The notes below the pieces were generated by a model. That model was not told the origin of the DNA, searched no databases, and was given only the letters and a program-made list of their open reading frames with translations. From contig JAKOON010000018.1 in assembly GCA_022577435.1 (NCBI GenBank), positions 3,214,282-3,278,281 on the forward strand: a DNA stretch of 64,000 nucleotides, given 5' to 3'. Source of the stretch: Embiotoca jacksoni. Lineage: Eukaryota > Chordata > Actinopteri > Embiotocidae. Both the position numbers and the translations under genes were made by a program. Numbering within the stretch: the first letter of the stretch is position 1; each line of letters opens with the position of its first letter. Positions 63,773 to 64,000 of the stretch are shown piece by piece.

Positions 63773-64000
63773 GTGGAGGGGGGGCAGACAGAGCAGTCGT
63801 GACAAACATCACAGAGGTTTTTTTCTGTCCTGAGGGGACAGTCTTCATCTTCTTCCTCCTCCCACAGCAGTTAGTCAGAGCTGAGAGAAGCTGTAGCTCT
63901 TGTCTGCTGCATTCACACTCTGACCATTTAGGAGCCAGATCACTCATGAGACTGCCAAAATCACAGCACCTTCCAAACTCTGCTTCTGCATGCTGTTACA

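Larger units (their letters stand above)
60385..64000 (+). other. hecw1: hecw1 intron 10, partial
   Basis: Intron sequence to the window edge. It holds the Harbinger-like element (60955-62055) and a (TG)n tract (63673-63772). No WW1 exon (expected NWEARIDSHGR) was found. Confidence 0.75.

Noticed and set aside
60385..64000. Search for the WW1 exon (NWEARIDSHGR) in the last 3.6 kb
   Set aside because: No matching codons with a splice acceptor were seen, so the exon lies beyond the window.

Overview
The window reads as nuclear DNA of a bony fish, most likely a ray-finned (teleost) species. Split exons with GT/AG borders, very long (CA)n/(TG)n tracts, Tc1/mariner, hAT-like and Harbinger-like relics, a tRNA-like SINE and fish-type LTR and LINE tails all point that way. 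I cannot name the species.

One protein-coding gene is well supported. It is the 5' half of hecw1 (NEDL1; HECT, C2 and WW domain E3 ubiquitin ligase 1) on the + strand. Ten consecutive coding exons (20220-20505, 21564-21671, 25104-25198, 34873-34948, 36220-36389, 50061-50203, 50586-50686, 51846-52846, 53774-54353, 60286-60384) join with consistent phases into an 886-codon open frame plus one base. They encode the HECW N-terminal domain, the C2 domain, a long acidic linker with a conserved PCSLPVSELET block, and a Cys-Tyr-Ser repeat segment. The frame stops one base into the codon just before the first WW domain. The WW and HECT exons must lie beyond the right edge. Translation may begin slightly upstream of the ATG at 20220.

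Region by region: 1-20183 has no convincing coding gene. It holds a TIR-flanked element, an LTR-like element carrying a 72-bp tandem repeat and a 5S rRNA-like segment, a Tc1 transposase relic, a CpG-richer segment near 7920-8573 that could be a promoter plus non-coding first exon, a 26-copy 22/24-bp minisatellite (12037-12626), a hAT-like element and a tRNA-like SINE. From 20184 to 60384 the exons of hecw1 alternate with introns that hold a mariner relic, a second hAT-like element with an 8-bp target duplication, LINE-type 3' tails and many microsatellites. From 60385 to the end is intron, with a 1.1-kb Harbinger-like element and a (TG)n tract.

The observations I would check first are these. 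Introns 5 and 6 of hecw1 both begin with CA repeats within a few bases of the 5' splice site, and one of those sites is weak. A 5S rRNA-like box lies inside the LTR-like element. The minisatellite has a higher-order 22+24 bp alternation. All gene identification is from recognised protein similarity and splice logic; no search was run.
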